DNA of 54,433 nt, taken from Bacteroidota bacterium (GTDB lineage: Bacteria > Bacteroidota > Bacteroidia > UKL13-3). This document shows, piece by piece, positions 36,376 to 45,335 of this stretch. The notes beneath the pieces are model-generated. The model saw nothing but the letters and a program-made list of their open reading frames with translations. It searched no databases and was not told the DNA's origin. A program made the translations under genes and the position numbers. Numbering within the stretch: the stretch's first letter is position 1; each line of letters begins with the position of its first letter. The stretch is taken from NCBI GenBank assembly GCA_027484685.1, contig JAIXSO010000008.1, positions 1 through 54,433 on the forward strand, read 5' to 3'.

Positions 36376-36675
36376 CTATCCAGGTAAAGCCAATAAAATA
36401 AAAGTTACTAAAGCAATTATACCAATAATAATGGCTTGCCCACCTTGAATTAATTTTTCTATTGCAAAAAGGAAAATACTTTTATCGGCATTTTTTATTT
36501 TAACAAAATTCATAAATAGCGGTTGTTTTTGCCATTTTTGCTCAAGTTCGAATAAGTTTTTCCGATGTGAATAATCTAACATTTCACCACAATAAAAACA
36601 AAAAGCTTTAGTGCCATCAGTCCATCTATCGCAATGTTCGCATTTTTTTTGATTAATGTGTTGTTCTTTTTGCAT
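36376..36675 (-). CDS. Zinc-ribbon membrane protein, unknown function
   Basis: 99 aa. An N-terminal CEHC...CFYC zinc ribbon (residues about 13-31: CEHCDRWTDG, then FCFYCGEML) precedes an amphipathic linker (FELEQKWQKQPLFMNFVKIK) and one C-terminal transmembrane helix (about 75-97, AIIIGIIALVTFILLAL). The ribbon should be cytoplasmic. It is paired with the small membrane protein at 35993-36370 with only 5 bases between. The pair recurs, as I recall, in Bacteroidota as hypothetical proteins. Confidence 0.75.
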   Translation of the reverse strand: MQKEQHINQKKCEHCDRWTDGTKAFCFYCGEMLDYSHRKNLFELEQKWQKQPLFMNFVKIKNADKSIFLFAIEKLIQGGQAIIIGIIALVTFILLALPG

Positions 36676-36820
36676 TGGTATTAAACCAATTATGTTTGTG
36701 CAATATGCTAAAATTATACCGCATGTAAATATTTTTTAGTCAAATATTATAATAGGATCGGCATTAACTTCCGATTTATCGGAAAAATAGTTTTGGACTA
36801 TTTTGTAAAGACAATTGGTA

Positions 36821-37273
36821 TTATTTAAAAATTTTCAATAATTCAATTTCTCTGAACTCAAAAATTTCTTTTACTTTTTTATCTACAAAAAGCCAATGTA
36901 AGAATGGAGCTAATATCCAACCTTTAGATAAATACGTGACTCTGTCGGTCATGATGGTAATGCCATTTTTTTCTTCAAAAAAGTGTTCATGGTACCATTT
37001 TGTATATGGGCCTTTTAATTGTTGGTCTGCAAATTTAAACGGAGGATTCCACTCACTTATTTCAGTTTTCCATTTAAATGGAATGCCATTTAGTTTGATG
37101 CGGTAATCAATTAAAGTGCCTTTAGCCATTGGAATAGGCGATGGAGTTAGTATTTTAAAATAAACCTCAGATGGCGTTATTTTATTTAAATTTTCCGCTT
37201 TGCTAAAAAACTCAAAAACCTCAGCTAATGGTTTGTTTATTTGTGTTGTTTTTTCTAAAACATATTCTCTCAT
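36821..37273 (-). CDS. SRPBCC (START-like) family protein
   Basis: 150 aa helix-grip fold protein of the polyketide cyclase/ligand-binding SRPBCC type. It opens with 'LEKTTQINKPLAEVFEFFSKAENLNKITP', the standard first strand and helix of the fold. It then has 'LNGIPFKWKTEISEWNPPFKFADQQLKGPYTKWYHEHFF', typical of the subfamily close to YfiR-like cell-division inhibitor SRPBCC domains in Bacteroidota. It ends with the long C-terminal helix. No signal peptide; the ligand is unknown. Single gene. Confidence 0.88.
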   Translation of the reverse strand: MREYVLEKTTQINKPLAEVFEFFSKAENLNKITPSEVYFKILTPSPIPMAKGTLIDYRIKLNGIPFKWKTEISEWNPPFKFADQQLKGPYTKWYHEHFFEEKNGITIMTDRVTYLSKGWILAPFLHWLFVDKKVKEIFEFREIELLKIFK

Positions 37274-37646
37274 GCTATATTATACAAAGCAACTGTTTAA
37301 TTGTTTAAGTTAGTATTTAGAGATATGTTGATTTTTGATTTGGAGATTTGTTTATTGTTTATTTGCTTATTTCCCAGCTCACATTTCACATTCCATCATT
37401 CATACTTCATTTTTGTTTAACTGTTTAATTGATTATTTGCTTAATTGGTTATTTCTCATTTCCCAACTCTCAAAACTCAATTCCCATCTCGCAACTCTCA
37501 ATTCCTATTTCATCATTCATACTTCATTTTTTTATTTCTTGCCTAATTCAACATCCAAAATCCAAAATTCAACATCCAACATCCAAAATCTAACATTCAT
37601 CTTTCAAAATTCATAATTATTGTTTTATTTAGTTTAAACTTGCGGC
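37274..37646. repeat. Intergenic quasi-periodic A/C/T-rich sequence
   Basis: Between 37300 and 37620 the plus strand is made of overlapping short words (CATTC, ATCCAAAA, CAACATCC, CTCATTTC, CAACTCTCAA) with a loose 10-11 base period and almost no G. A 21-base segment starting CATCATTCATACTTCA occurs identically at 37394 and 37511. 'GTTTAACTGTTTAATTG' recalls 33998-34010. The open frame across it is merely a translation of the words. I see no gene or RNA. Confidence 0.75.
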
Positions 37647-39560
37647 ATGAATTATTTACGCGCTGAAAACCTTTCGAAATACTATGGCGAAAGACATTTA
37701 TTCAGTAATATTACTTTTACAGTAACCAAAGGACAACGAGTAGCTTTAATAGCTAAAAATGGCTCGGGTAAAACCAGTTTGTTAAATATACTTACAGGCA
37801 GAGATAAAGGTGATGAGGGGCAAGTTGTTATTGATAAAAATATACGTTGGGCATACATTGAACAAGATCCACAATTTTACCAAACTGATGATGTTTGGTC
37901 GGCCATATATAAAAGTGATAACGAATTATTAAATTGTGTAGCGAGGTACGAAGAGGTAATTGAAATACTAGACAAGGATCCTGAAAATATTGACAATCAA
38001 AACCAACTACAATATGCCATGGAAGCCATGGATTTGAATAATGCTTGGGATATTGAAACAAAAATAAAAACCATTTTACAACAGTTAAACTTACACAATC
38101 ACTTACATAGTAGTATTGCAAGTTTAAGTGGTGGGCAAAAGAAACGTTTGGCTATTGCTACCGTTTTGGTTCAACAGCCAGATTTTATTATTATGGATGA
38201 GCCTACCAATCATTTGGATTTAAAAATGATAGAATGGCTTGAAACCTATTTAACGGTTAATAATACCACCTTACTTTTGGTAACTCATGATAGGTATTTT
38301 TTAGATAAAGTTTGTAATGAAATTATTGAATTAGCTGAAGGCAATTTATACACCCACAAAGGAAATTACGCATACTTTTTAGAGAAAAAAGCACAACGAG
38401 AAGAGTATTTAGATAAAGAAGCAGATGCTGCTCGCAAGCACATGCGCAAGGAGTTGGAGTGGATGCGTAAACAACCTAAGGCTAGAACCACCAAATCAAA
38501 AAGTAGGATAGAGGACTTTTATGAAACCAAAGAAAAAGCATCGTATAAGCGCGATGATGCTAAGGTGGAAATAAAAATGAAAATGGAACGTTTGGGATCT
38601 AAAATTCTAGAAGTTCAACAATTGAAAAAATCGTTTGACGATTTGAAAATTTGTGAAGACTTTACTTATATATTTAAACCAGGTGAGCGTATTGGAATTA
38701 TTGGCAATAATGGAGTTGGTAAAACTACGTTTTTAAATATGCTTTTAGGTACCGAGCAACCTGATGGTGGTAAAATTAGCCTTGGCGATACTGTAAAAGT
38801 TGGGTATTATAATCAACTTGGTATGCAGCTTAAGGATGATAAACGCGTAATTGAAGTAATAACTGATATAGCCGAATATGTAGAGATGACCAAAGGAGAA
38901 AAGTTAACAGCTAAAACTTTGTTAACTCGTTTTTTATTCGATCCTAAAAAACAACACAATTATGTAAGTTCATTGAGTGGTGGTGAAAAACGAAGGTTGT
39001 ATTTACTTACCATATTAATGAGTAAGCCAAATTTTTTGGTATTAGATGAACCAACAAACGATTTGGATATTGAAACTTTAAACGTATTAGAGGAGTTCTT
39101 AGAGGAATATGAAGGCTGTATTATGGTAGTTACTCACGATAGGTATTTTATGGATACCATTGTTGATAGTCTATTTGTATTTGAAGGCAATGGGAAGATT
39201 CGTCCGTTTAATGGCAATTACCAAGAGTATTTAAATGAACAAGAAGAAATTCAAGCAGAAGCACTTTTAGCAAAAAGCAATGCAACCAAAGCTAACAATA
39301 CTGCGGCCGTAAAAGCCGAACCCATAAAAACAGAACAAGCAGCTACCAATAAACGCAAGTTAACCTTTAATGAACAACGATTGTTTGAACAATTAGAAAA
39401 AGATTTAGCTGAATTACATGAGAAAAAAAATGCTCTAGAAACTAAATTAAGTGCTCCCAATGCCAATACAGACGATATTGTGAACATGGGGAAAGAACTG
39501 ATAGAAGTCAATAACAGTATTGATGAGAAAGAGTTAAAATGGCTAGAATTAAGCGAATAA
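37647..39560 (+). CDS. ABC-F ATPase, Uup-like
   Basis: Soluble protein of 637 aa with two ABC domains and no membrane part. ABC-F proteins act on ribosomes; Uup-type members are linked to ribosome assembly and to precise transposon excision. Domain 1: Walker A 'AKNGSGKT' near residue 37, signature LSGGQKKRLAIA, Walker B 'IIMDEPTNHLD'. Linker with 'MRKQPKARTTKSKSRIEDF' at about 275. Domain 2: 'GNNGVGKT', LSGGEKRRLYLL, 'LVLDEPTNDLD'. A C-terminal coiled coil (TFNEQRLFEQLEKDLAELHE to the end) is characteristic of Uup. Walker A of domain 1 has Ala in place of the first Gly, which I believe is frequent in this phylum's members. Transcribed alone. Confidence 0.93.
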   Translation: MNYLRAENLSKYYGERHLFSNITFTVTKGQRVALIAKNGSGKTSLLNILTGRDKGDEGQVVIDKNIRWAYIEQDPQFYQTDDVWSAIYKSDNELLNCVARYEEVIEILDKDPENIDNQNQLQYAMEAMDLNNAWDIETKIKTILQQLNLHNHLHSSIASLSGGQKKRLAIATVLVQQPDFIIMDEPTNHLDLKMIEWLETYLTVNNTTLLLVTHDRYFLDKVCNEIIELAEGNLYTHKGNYAYFLEKKAQREEYLDKEADAARKHMRKELEWMRKQPKARTTKSKSRIEDFYETKEKASYKRDDAKVEIKMKMERLGSKILEVQQLKKSFDDLKICEDFTYIFKPGERIGIIGNNGVGKTTFLNMLLGTEQPDGGKISLGDTVKVGYYNQLGMQLKDDKRVIEVITDIAEYVEMTKGEKLTAKTLLTRFLFDPKKQHNYVSSLSGGEKRRLYLLTILMSKPNFLVLDEPTNDLDIETLNVLEEFLEEYEGCIMVVTHDRYFMDTIVDSLFVFEGNGKIRPFNGNYQEYLNEQEEIQAEALLAKSNATKANNTAAVKAEPIKTEQAATNKRKLTFNEQRLFEQLEKDLAELHEKKNALETKLSAPNANTDDIVNMGKELIEVNNSIDEKELKWLELSE

Positions 39561-39613
39561 GAATTTTACTTGGAGGTAAAATAAAAATAATAAAAAAATA
39601 TTTTACTTTTGAG

Positions 39614-39643
39614 TTGCATTGTTACGAAAGAGGGCTATATTTG
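39614..39643 (+). promoter_or_regulatory. Promoter of the first tRNA-Lys gene
   Basis: TTG (39614-39616), 19 bases, TATATTTG (39636-39643), 30 bases before the tRNA 5' end. The same elements at the same spacing precede the second tRNA-Lys gene. Confidence 0.7.
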
Positions 39644-39673
39644 CACCCGCTAAAAAGGAATAATTGATAGCAA

Positions 39674-39746
39674 GATTCCGTAGCTCAGCTGGTAGAGCAT
39701 TACACTTTTAATGTAGGGGTCCTGGGTTCGAATCCCAGCGGGATCA
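39674..39746 (+). tRNA. tRNA-Lys (anticodon TTT), copy 1
   Basis: 73 nt cloverleaf. Acceptor GATTCCG pairs with CGGGATC (one T-G wobble), discriminator A. The D arm contains GCTCAGCTGGTAGAGC. The anticodon loop CTTTTAA gives TTT, and the T arm is CTGGGTTCGAATCCCAG. CCA is not encoded. Confidence 0.97.
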
Positions 39747-39748
39747 CA

Positions 39749-39779
39749 AAAAGCCTCAAAAAAATTTGGGGTTTTTTTA
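39749..39779 (+). terminator. Terminator of tRNA-Lys copy 1
   Basis: Imperfect stem AAGCCTCAAA / TTTGGGGTTT followed by T7, directly after the tRNA. Confidence 0.7.
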
Positions 39780-39847
39780 TGCCCTTTTTTAAGGTTATCA
39801 ACAAATCAAAATGTGGAATAAAAAATAGGGTATTCTGCAAATAAAAA

Positions 39848-39877
39848 TTGCAAACTTTAAATAGAATATTATATTTG
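39848..39877 (+). promoter_or_regulatory. Promoter of the second tRNA-Lys gene
   Basis: TTG (39848-39850), 19 bases, TATATTTG (39870-39877), 26 bases before the tRNA. Confidence 0.7.
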
Positions 39878-39903
39878 CAGCCCCTTTAAGGAAAAACAAA
39901 AAC

Positions 39904-39976
39904 GATTCCGTAGCTCAGCTGGTAGAGCATTACACTTTTAATGTAGGGGTCCTGGGTTCGAATCCCAGCGGGATCA
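39904..39976 (+). tRNA. tRNA-Lys (anticodon TTT), copy 2
   Basis: Identical to copy 1 over all 73 nt, exactly 230 bases downstream. It has its own promoter and its own terminator (39979-40009), so the two are separate units. Confidence 0.97.
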
Positions 39977-39978
39977 CA

Positions 39979-40009
39979 AAAAGCTCTGAAAAAATTCAGA
40001 GCTTTTTTT
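39979..40009 (+). terminator. Terminator of tRNA-Lys copy 2
   Basis: Perfect stem AAAAGCTCTGAA / TTCAGAGCTTTT followed by T's. Confidence 0.88.
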
Positions 40010-40091
40010 ATGCAATAAAACATAATATTAAAATTTGGGTTGATTTCTAAATATACTTTTTTATCCTTAAAATTTCTATTATTGTTTTTAA

Positions 40092-40865
40092 ATGAAAGAA
40101 TCAAAACGCAACATTTTATTTTTAGCATTGGGCTCGTTTTTTATAGCCAATGCAATTATAGCCGAATTCATTGGGGTTAAAATATTTTCGCTAGAAGGCA
40201 CGCTTGGTTTAAATCAAGCTAATATTGCAATAGGAACTTACAATTTATCATTTAACCTTACTGCTGGTGTAATACTTTGGCCTTTGGTTTTTGTAATGAC
40301 CGATATAATAAACGAATATTTTGGACAGAAAGCCGTTAAACTCTACAGTTATATAGCAGCTGCTTTAATTTCATATTCGTTTTTAGCCGTATATTTAGCC
40401 ATGGGAGCCAAAGGTGCTGATTTTTGGAATATCAAAACTTTAGAAAATGGAACGCTTGACATGAATTTGGCTTATAATAATATTTTTGGACAAGGTTTAT
40501 GGATTATTATTGGCTCGTTGGCTGCATTTTTAATTGGACAAATTTTAGATGTAAGGGTTTTTCATGCTGTAAGAAAAATTACTGGTGAGAAACGTTTGTG
40601 GTTGAGGGCTACTATTAGCACATTGGTTTCTCAGCTAGTTGACAGCTTTGTGGTATTATTTATAGCATTTTATATTGGTAAACTAAATACCCCTGATCAA
40701 TGGCCACTAAGTCAAGTAATGGCTATTGCTACTGTTAATTATATTTATAAGTTTACCGTGGCATGGTTAATGATTCCTGTTTTATATTTTATTCATAAAC
40801 TGATAGATAATTATTTGGGTAAAGAGCAAGCCCATGCCATGACCGAAGCAGCTGCTTTAAGCTAA
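40092..40865 (+). CDS. yhhQ: Queuosine precursor transporter (YhhQ/DUF165 family)
   Basis: Inner-membrane importer of queuine precursors (preQ0/preQ1) for tRNA modification, 257 aa with six to seven helices. 'FIANAIIAEFIGVKIFSLEG' at the start, 'LWPLVFVMTDIINEYFGQKAVKLYSYIAA' (the conserved TDIINEYFG) and 'LVSQLVDSFVVLFIAFYIG' are family hallmarks. It lies immediately after the tRNA-Lys genes. Lys tRNAs are not Q-modified, so I attach no functional meaning to this. Single gene or first of a unit with lptF/G 75 bases later. Confidence 0.9.
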   Translation: MKESKRNILFLALGSFFIANAIIAEFIGVKIFSLEGTLGLNQANIAIGTYNLSFNLTAGVILWPLVFVMTDIINEYFGQKAVKLYSYIAAALISYSFLAVYLAMGAKGADFWNIKTLENGTLDMNLAYNNIFGQGLWIIIGSLAAFLIGQILDVRVFHAVRKITGEKRLWLRATISTLVSQLVDSFVVLFIAFYIGKLNTPDQWPLSQVMAIATVNYIYKFTVAWLMIPVLYFIHKLIDNYLGKEQAHAMTEAAALS

Positions 40866-40940
40866 GCTACTTTTTAATGAACAAATTTTTGGCATTATTT
40901 TTTCAAAGTAAATAAAGCATTACTTTGCAGCGTTATTTAA

Positions 40941-42041
40941 ATGAAAAAAATAAAAGACTTTTTTACTTTAGGCATTATTGATAGATACATCATGAAGAAA
41001 TATATTTCTACATTTTTGTTCTGTGTTTTGCTTTTTACTTTAATAGCTATTTTTATTGATATATCCGAAAAAATGGATGATTATATAAAAAATAAGCCAC
41101 CTCTTTCAGTATTGGTTTTTGATTATTATATTTGGTTTATTCCATATTTTATGGGTTTATTCAGTCCAGTTTTTTTGTTCTTATCCACCATATTCTTTAA
41201 CTCCAAACTAGCTCAAAATACTGAGATAATATCTATATTAAATAGTGGTGCTCCTTATTATAAGTTTTTAAAACCCTATGTATTATCATCATTAATTTTA
41301 TTTGTGGTATTTTTATTAGCCAACATGCATTTAATGCCAATTGCTGATAAGCATAGATTAAAATTTGAGGATGATTGGATTCATGAAAAAGTGGTAACTC
41401 AAAACAATAATATTTTTTACATGCTCAATGATTCTTCTGTGATACATATGGAATCATATAATTACCTAGATAGTGTTGGGTATAATTGCACTATTGAAGG
41501 TTTTAAAGCAAATAAAATTTATAATAGAATATTTGCTACTAGATTACTTTGGAATAAAACTGCAAAAATGTGGACTTTAGAAAATGTTCAACAACGTGTT
41601 TTTGTTGGCGATGATGAACCATTGAAAAGATTTTCTAAATTAGATACAGCATTAAATATTAAGCCAGACGAATTTATTTTGAAAGCAAATTATGTAACAA
41701 GTATGACCAATCCTGAGCTTAACGAATACATTAGGAAAGAGAAAGAAAAAGGAGCACCCGTTCATAAATTTTTGGTAGAACTTTACAAAAGAGTTGCAGT
41801 ACCAACTTCATTTTTTATTTTAACTATATTGGCTGTTGCGGTATCTAGCAAAAAAAGTAGGGGGGGAACAGGTGCGCACATCGCATTAGGTTTTGGTTTA
41901 ACAATTACATATCTATTTCTTATACAAATATTTAATGTAATGGGTTTTACTGGAGTTTTGGCTCCATATTTAGCCGTTTGGATTCCTCCAGTATTTTTCT
42001 TGATTATAGCGCTTTATCTTTTAAAAACCGCCCCTAAATAA
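40941..42041 (+). CDS. LptF/LptG family permease (YjgP/YjgQ)
   Basis: Inner-membrane subunit of the ATP-driven LPS extractor LptB2FG, 366 aa. It has the typical topology: three N-terminal helices (first 'DRYIMKKYISTFLFCVLLFTLIAIFI'), a periplasmic beta-jellyroll of about 150 residues (about 125-265), and three C-terminal helices (ILTILAVAVSSKKSRGG, then LGFGLTITYLFLIQIF). The motif 'DRYIMKKYISTF' at the start is standard. F and G cannot be told apart by eye. Its substrate path includes LptE (13632-14132). EamA follows 7 bases after the stop, suggesting an operon. Confidence 0.92.
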   Translation: MKKIKDFFTLGIIDRYIMKKYISTFLFCVLLFTLIAIFIDISEKMDDYIKNKPPLSVLVFDYYIWFIPYFMGLFSPVFLFLSTIFFNSKLAQNTEIISILNSGAPYYKFLKPYVLSSLILFVVFLLANMHLMPIADKHRLKFEDDWIHEKVVTQNNNIFYMLNDSSVIHMESYNYLDSVGYNCTIEGFKANKIYNRIFATRLLWNKTAKMWTLENVQQRVFVGDDEPLKRFSKLDTALNIKPDEFILKANYVTSMTNPELNEYIRKEKEKGAPVHKFLVELYKRVAVPTSFFILTILAVAVSSKKSRGGTGAHIALGFGLTITYLFLIQIFNVMGFTGVLAPYLAVWIPPVFFLIIALYLLKTAPK

Positions 42042-42048
42042 CATTCAT

Positions 42049-42930
42049 TTGATTAGTAAAAATAAGTATTACCAGCTTCATTTTATTGTTTTATTATGGG
42101 GTTTCACACCTGTATTAGGTAAGTTAATTACTCTTCCTGCCCTCGATTTGGTTTTTTGGAGATTGATTTTATCTATTTTAAGTTTGGGTATTTATATTTT
42201 ATATAAAAAGTTTAAATACGATTTATCTACCAAGGAACTTTTTGAAATTTTATTGATGGGACTTTTGGTTGGTTCGCATTGGTATTTTTTTTACCATGCT
42301 ATTAAAGTTTCCAATGTTTCAATTGCCATGGCTGGTTTTAGCACCATTACGTTATTTGCCTCTGTTTTACAGCCAATTTTATTAAAGAAAAAGTTTTTTT
42401 GGGGCGATGCGTTTTATGGAATAATTATACTAATTGGTTTAAGTATAATTTTAAGTTTTGAAGGAGGCGCTGCTTTAGGTGTATGGTATGGAATACTCGC
42501 AGCATTTACAGGTGCTTTTTTTGGAACATACAATGGTAAATTAATTGAAAAACACAATAGTTCTTATATTACAATTCTTGAGTTTATTGGCGCCCTAATT
42601 TTTACTATTATTGTAATAATTGTGCAAGGTAACGGTAACTTTACTTTACAAGCTGTATCAAATATTGACTGGTTATGGTTGTTTATTTTAAGTGTTATTT
42701 GTACTACTTTAGCCTTTACTATGAGTGTTGAAATCATGAAATATTTCACCCCATTTACTGTAATAATAACTAATAATTTAGAACCAGTTTATGGAGTTGT
42801 TTTTTCTGTTTTATTATTTGGAAAAACAGAAGTCATGTCGAAACAATTCTACATTGGAGCAATCATCATTTTGATTTGCGTTTTTAGCTACCCTTTTTTT
42901 AAAAATAAGTTCGATAAATCTATTTTATAA
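42049..42930 (+). CDS. EamA/DMT family transporter
   Basis: Ten-helix drug/metabolite transporter of 293 aa made of two EamA repeats. First repeat from 'LHFIVLLWGFTPVLGKLITL' to about 135; second from 'GVWYGILAAFTGAFFGTYNG' to the end, with 'TNNLEPVYGVVFSVLLFGK' as the characteristic late helix. The start is TTG: the N-terminal residues before the first helix are only about ten, no ATG occurs before residue 70, and upstream codons offer only rare starts. The substrate is unknown. It is likely co-transcribed with the upstream LptF/G gene. Confidence 0.88.
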   Translation: MISKNKYYQLHFIVLLWGFTPVLGKLITLPALDLVFWRLILSILSLGIYILYKKFKYDLSTKELFEILLMGLLVGSHWYFFYHAIKVSNVSIAMAGFSTITLFASVLQPILLKKKFFWGDAFYGIIILIGLSIILSFEGGAALGVWYGILAAFTGAFFGTYNGKLIEKHNSSYITILEFIGALIFTIIVIIVQGNGNFTLQAVSNIDWLWLFILSVICTTLAFTMSVEIMKYFTPFTVIITNNLEPVYGVVFSVLLFGKTEVMSKQFYIGAIIILICVFSYPFFKNKFDKSIL

Positions 42931-43153
42931 ATAACTTCGTATATACCTAAAAGTTATCATACTTCACCAAGATTATTTTTTTATAATAATAGGGCTAAAA
43001 AGCAAAATGTGCTCGCCAAAGCCTGAAATTAACTTAAATAGATGCTTTGTAAAGTTAAAGTGGTTTTTCATAAAACGAATAATTATCCAAATAATTATTT
43101 CGTAGTTTTACATTTTGATAATAGCAGTTTACACTATTTTAACAAAATAACAA

Positions 43154-43161
43154 TATATTTG
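43154..43161 (+). promoter_or_regulatory. Possible -7 promoter element
   Basis: TATATTTG, 19 bases before the ATG of the sugar-nucleotide dehydratase gene. No clear TTG at -33. Confidence 0.35.
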
Positions 43162-43180
43162 CGCAGTAATTAAATTCAAT

Positions 43181-45148
43181 ATGAAATATTTACGTTTACT
43201 CTTCACAATTAGCTCTAATATACCTCGTTGGTTAATATTTTTATTCGATTTAGGAATTTGTTCCTTTTCGTTTGTTCTTTCAGTTATTCTTCGCTTTAGC
43301 TTTAGGCTAGATGATAATACTTTTACTAGCATAATCACTGTATTGCCGCTTGTGCTATTAGTAAAATCTGTTTTTATGATGTATTTTAGGCTATACTCAG
43401 GAATTATCAGACATACTAGTGTTCAAGATGGTATCAGAATTTTATATACAACTTTTTTTAGTAGCGTAGGATTATTTATAATTTCTCTTTTTTATAAATC
43501 ATTTTTTATTTCTGGCTTTTCAATAATACCTTTTTCAATAATTATTTTAGATTTTATAATAGCCACATTTTTACTTGGCTCATTTAGAATTTTTATAAAA
43601 TTGCTTTATATCAAAACATCTAATCAGAACAAAGGAGAGGTTGTTAATTATGTTATTTTTGGTGCAGGCGAGGCTGGTATTATTACAAAACGCAAATTAG
43701 AACAGCATCGTGGATCCAATATAAAAGTAGTAGCTTTTTTTGATGACGATACTGCTATGAAAAATAAATCATTAGAAGGAATTAGAATTTATGACTTTGA
43801 CAAAGATTTAGAAGATTTAAATGCTAAATATGAAATAGACAATTTAATTATCAGTGGCATTAATTTAAGTAAAAATAGGAAACAAGAAATTATTGATAAA
43901 TGTCTGAATATCAATATTAGTGTTCAAAGCGTTCCCCCTGTAGAAAAATGGATTAATGGAGAGTTAAGTTTTAATCAAATTAAAACAGTAAAAATTGAAG
44001 ATTTAATTGAACGTGATATTATTGAATTAGATGTTGACGCAATTGGGCAACAACTTAATGGAAAGGTAGTAATGGTTACTGGTGCTGCTGGTTCTATAGG
44101 AAGTGAAATTGTAAATCAACTTTGTAAATTTAAAATAAAAAAAATCATTGCAGTTGATAGTAGCGAAGAGAGCTTGTATCAATTGGATGCAAGAATTAAT
44201 GAAAATCTTCAAAATTCAAATAGAAAGAATATCGAAATTGTTGTTGCAGATATCACCAATTTGGAAAGAATGAAAGGTTTGTTTGAGCGTTTTCAGCCTG
44301 AAATGGTATACCATGCCGCTGCATATAAACATGTTCCTTTAATGGAAAATAATCCTTCAGAAGCAATAAAAACAAATGTTAGAGGAACTTTAACAATTGC
44401 CAATTTATCGGTAGAATTTGGTGTTGAAAAATTTGTTATGGTAAGCACTGATAAAGCGGTAAATCCTACAAATGTAATGGGAGCTAGCAAGCGAATAGCT
44501 GAAATTTATGTTCAATCATTAAGTAACCACCTAAAACAAGACAAGTCCAATAAAACTAAATTTATTACCACAAGGTTTGGAAATGTTTTAGGTTCAAGTG
44601 GTTCGGTTATTCCTAGATTTAGAAAACAAATTGAAGCAGGTGGACCTATAACAGTTACTCATCCAGAAATTACCAGGTATTTTATGACCATACCTGAAGC
44701 TTGTCAGCTAGTTTTAGAAGCGGGATACATGGGCAATGGAGGCGAAATTTATGTTTTTGATATGGGTAAATCAGTAAAAATTATTGACCTAGCTAAAAAA
44801 ATGATTCGTTTATCTGGACTTACTTTAGGAAAAGATATTCAGATAGTTTATACAGGCTTACGCCCAGGTGAAAAAATATACGAAGAATTATTAAATGATC
44901 AAGAAAATACTGTTCCAACTCATCATTCTAAAATAATGATTGGTAAGGTTAGAAACTATGATTTTGAAGCTGTAAAAAATAGCATTGATTCTTTACTTGA
45001 TTTGTACAAAACGCAAAATCAAACAACCATAGTTGCTAAAATGAAAGAAATAGTTCCTGAATTTGTGAGTAAAAATTCGCCTTACGAGCATTTAGATAAA
45101 AAACAAGAACTAAGCGATATTACTGTTGAAAAACTTCTTGAAAAATAA
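43181..45148 (+). CDS. FlaA1/PglF/CapD-type membrane NDP-sugar 4,6-dehydratase
   Basis: 655 aa. Four N-terminal transmembrane helices (about 10-130) are followed by a CoA-binding-like Rossmann domain ('YVIFGAGEAGIITKRKLEQH') and a C-terminal short-chain dehydrogenase domain. The NAD motif 'TGAAGSIGSEI' is near residues 299-309. The catalytic region reads 'MVSTDKAVNPTNVMGASKR'. The usual Tyr-x3-Lys is Met433-x3-Lys437, as in PglF/FlaA1 dehydratases, which replace Tyr with Met. It probably makes UDP-4-keto-6-deoxy-HexNAc for O-antigen, glycoprotein or capsule sugars. It is 10 kb from the wza-wzc cluster and transcribed alone. Confidence 0.92.
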   Translation: MKYLRLLFTISSNIPRWLIFLFDLGICSFSFVLSVILRFSFRLDDNTFTSIITVLPLVLLVKSVFMMYFRLYSGIIRHTSVQDGIRILYTTFFSSVGLFIISLFYKSFFISGFSIIPFSIIILDFIIATFLLGSFRIFIKLLYIKTSNQNKGEVVNYVIFGAGEAGIITKRKLEQHRGSNIKVVAFFDDDTAMKNKSLEGIRIYDFDKDLEDLNAKYEIDNLIISGINLSKNRKQEIIDKCLNINISVQSVPPVEKWINGELSFNQIKTVKIEDLIERDIIELDVDAIGQQLNGKVVMVTGAAGSIGSEIVNQLCKFKIKKIIAVDSSEESLYQLDARINENLQNSNRKNIEIVVADITNLERMKGLFERFQPEMVYHAAAYKHVPLMENNPSEAIKTNVRGTLTIANLSVEFGVEKFVMVSTDKAVNPTNVMGASKRIAEIYVQSLSNHLKQDKSNKTKFITTRFGNVLGSSGSVIPRFRKQIEAGGPITVTHPEITRYFMTIPEACQLVLEAGYMGNGGEIYVFDMGKSVKIIDLAKKMIRLSGLTLGKDIQIVYTGLRPGEKIYEELLNDQENTVPTHHSKIMIGKVRNYDFEAVKNSIDSLLDLYKTQNQTTIVAKMKEIVPEFVSKNSPYEHLDKKQELSDITVEKLLEK

Positions 45149-45214
45149 AATACATAGATTTTCAGTTCTTTTTAAATAGAATTTGTCTAAATAATATTTA
45201 TTTATTAACAGCAT

Positions 45215-45243
45215 ATTGTGCTGCCTTAATCTTCCTATATTCG
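45215..45243 (+). promoter_or_regulatory. Promoter of the act operon
   Basis: TTG (45215-45217), 18 bases, TATATTCG (45236-45243). The leader to the actA ATG would be about 85 bases. No terminator-like hairpin separates it from actA. Confidence 0.55.
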
Positions 45244-45335
45244 CAACATGTTAACAAGTGCTAGGCTTGATAAAAATCAGTATGGCACTACACTCAACAT
45301 ACAATAGATTTGTAAAGATTTTGTAATTAAATTAA

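Noticed and set aside
37335-37616. 93-codon open frame before the ABC-F gene
   Set aside because: It is the translation of the quasi-periodic word sequence; no start signal or protein-like pattern.
37647-39560. Inactive first ABC domain because Walker A begins with Ala
   Set aside because: The essential GKT, signature and Walker B residues are intact, and I believe the Ala is frequent in this phylum's homologues.
39886-40128. 80-codon open frame on the minus strand
   Set aside because: It runs through the second tRNA-Lys gene and its terminator, a common false frame on the antisense of tRNAs.
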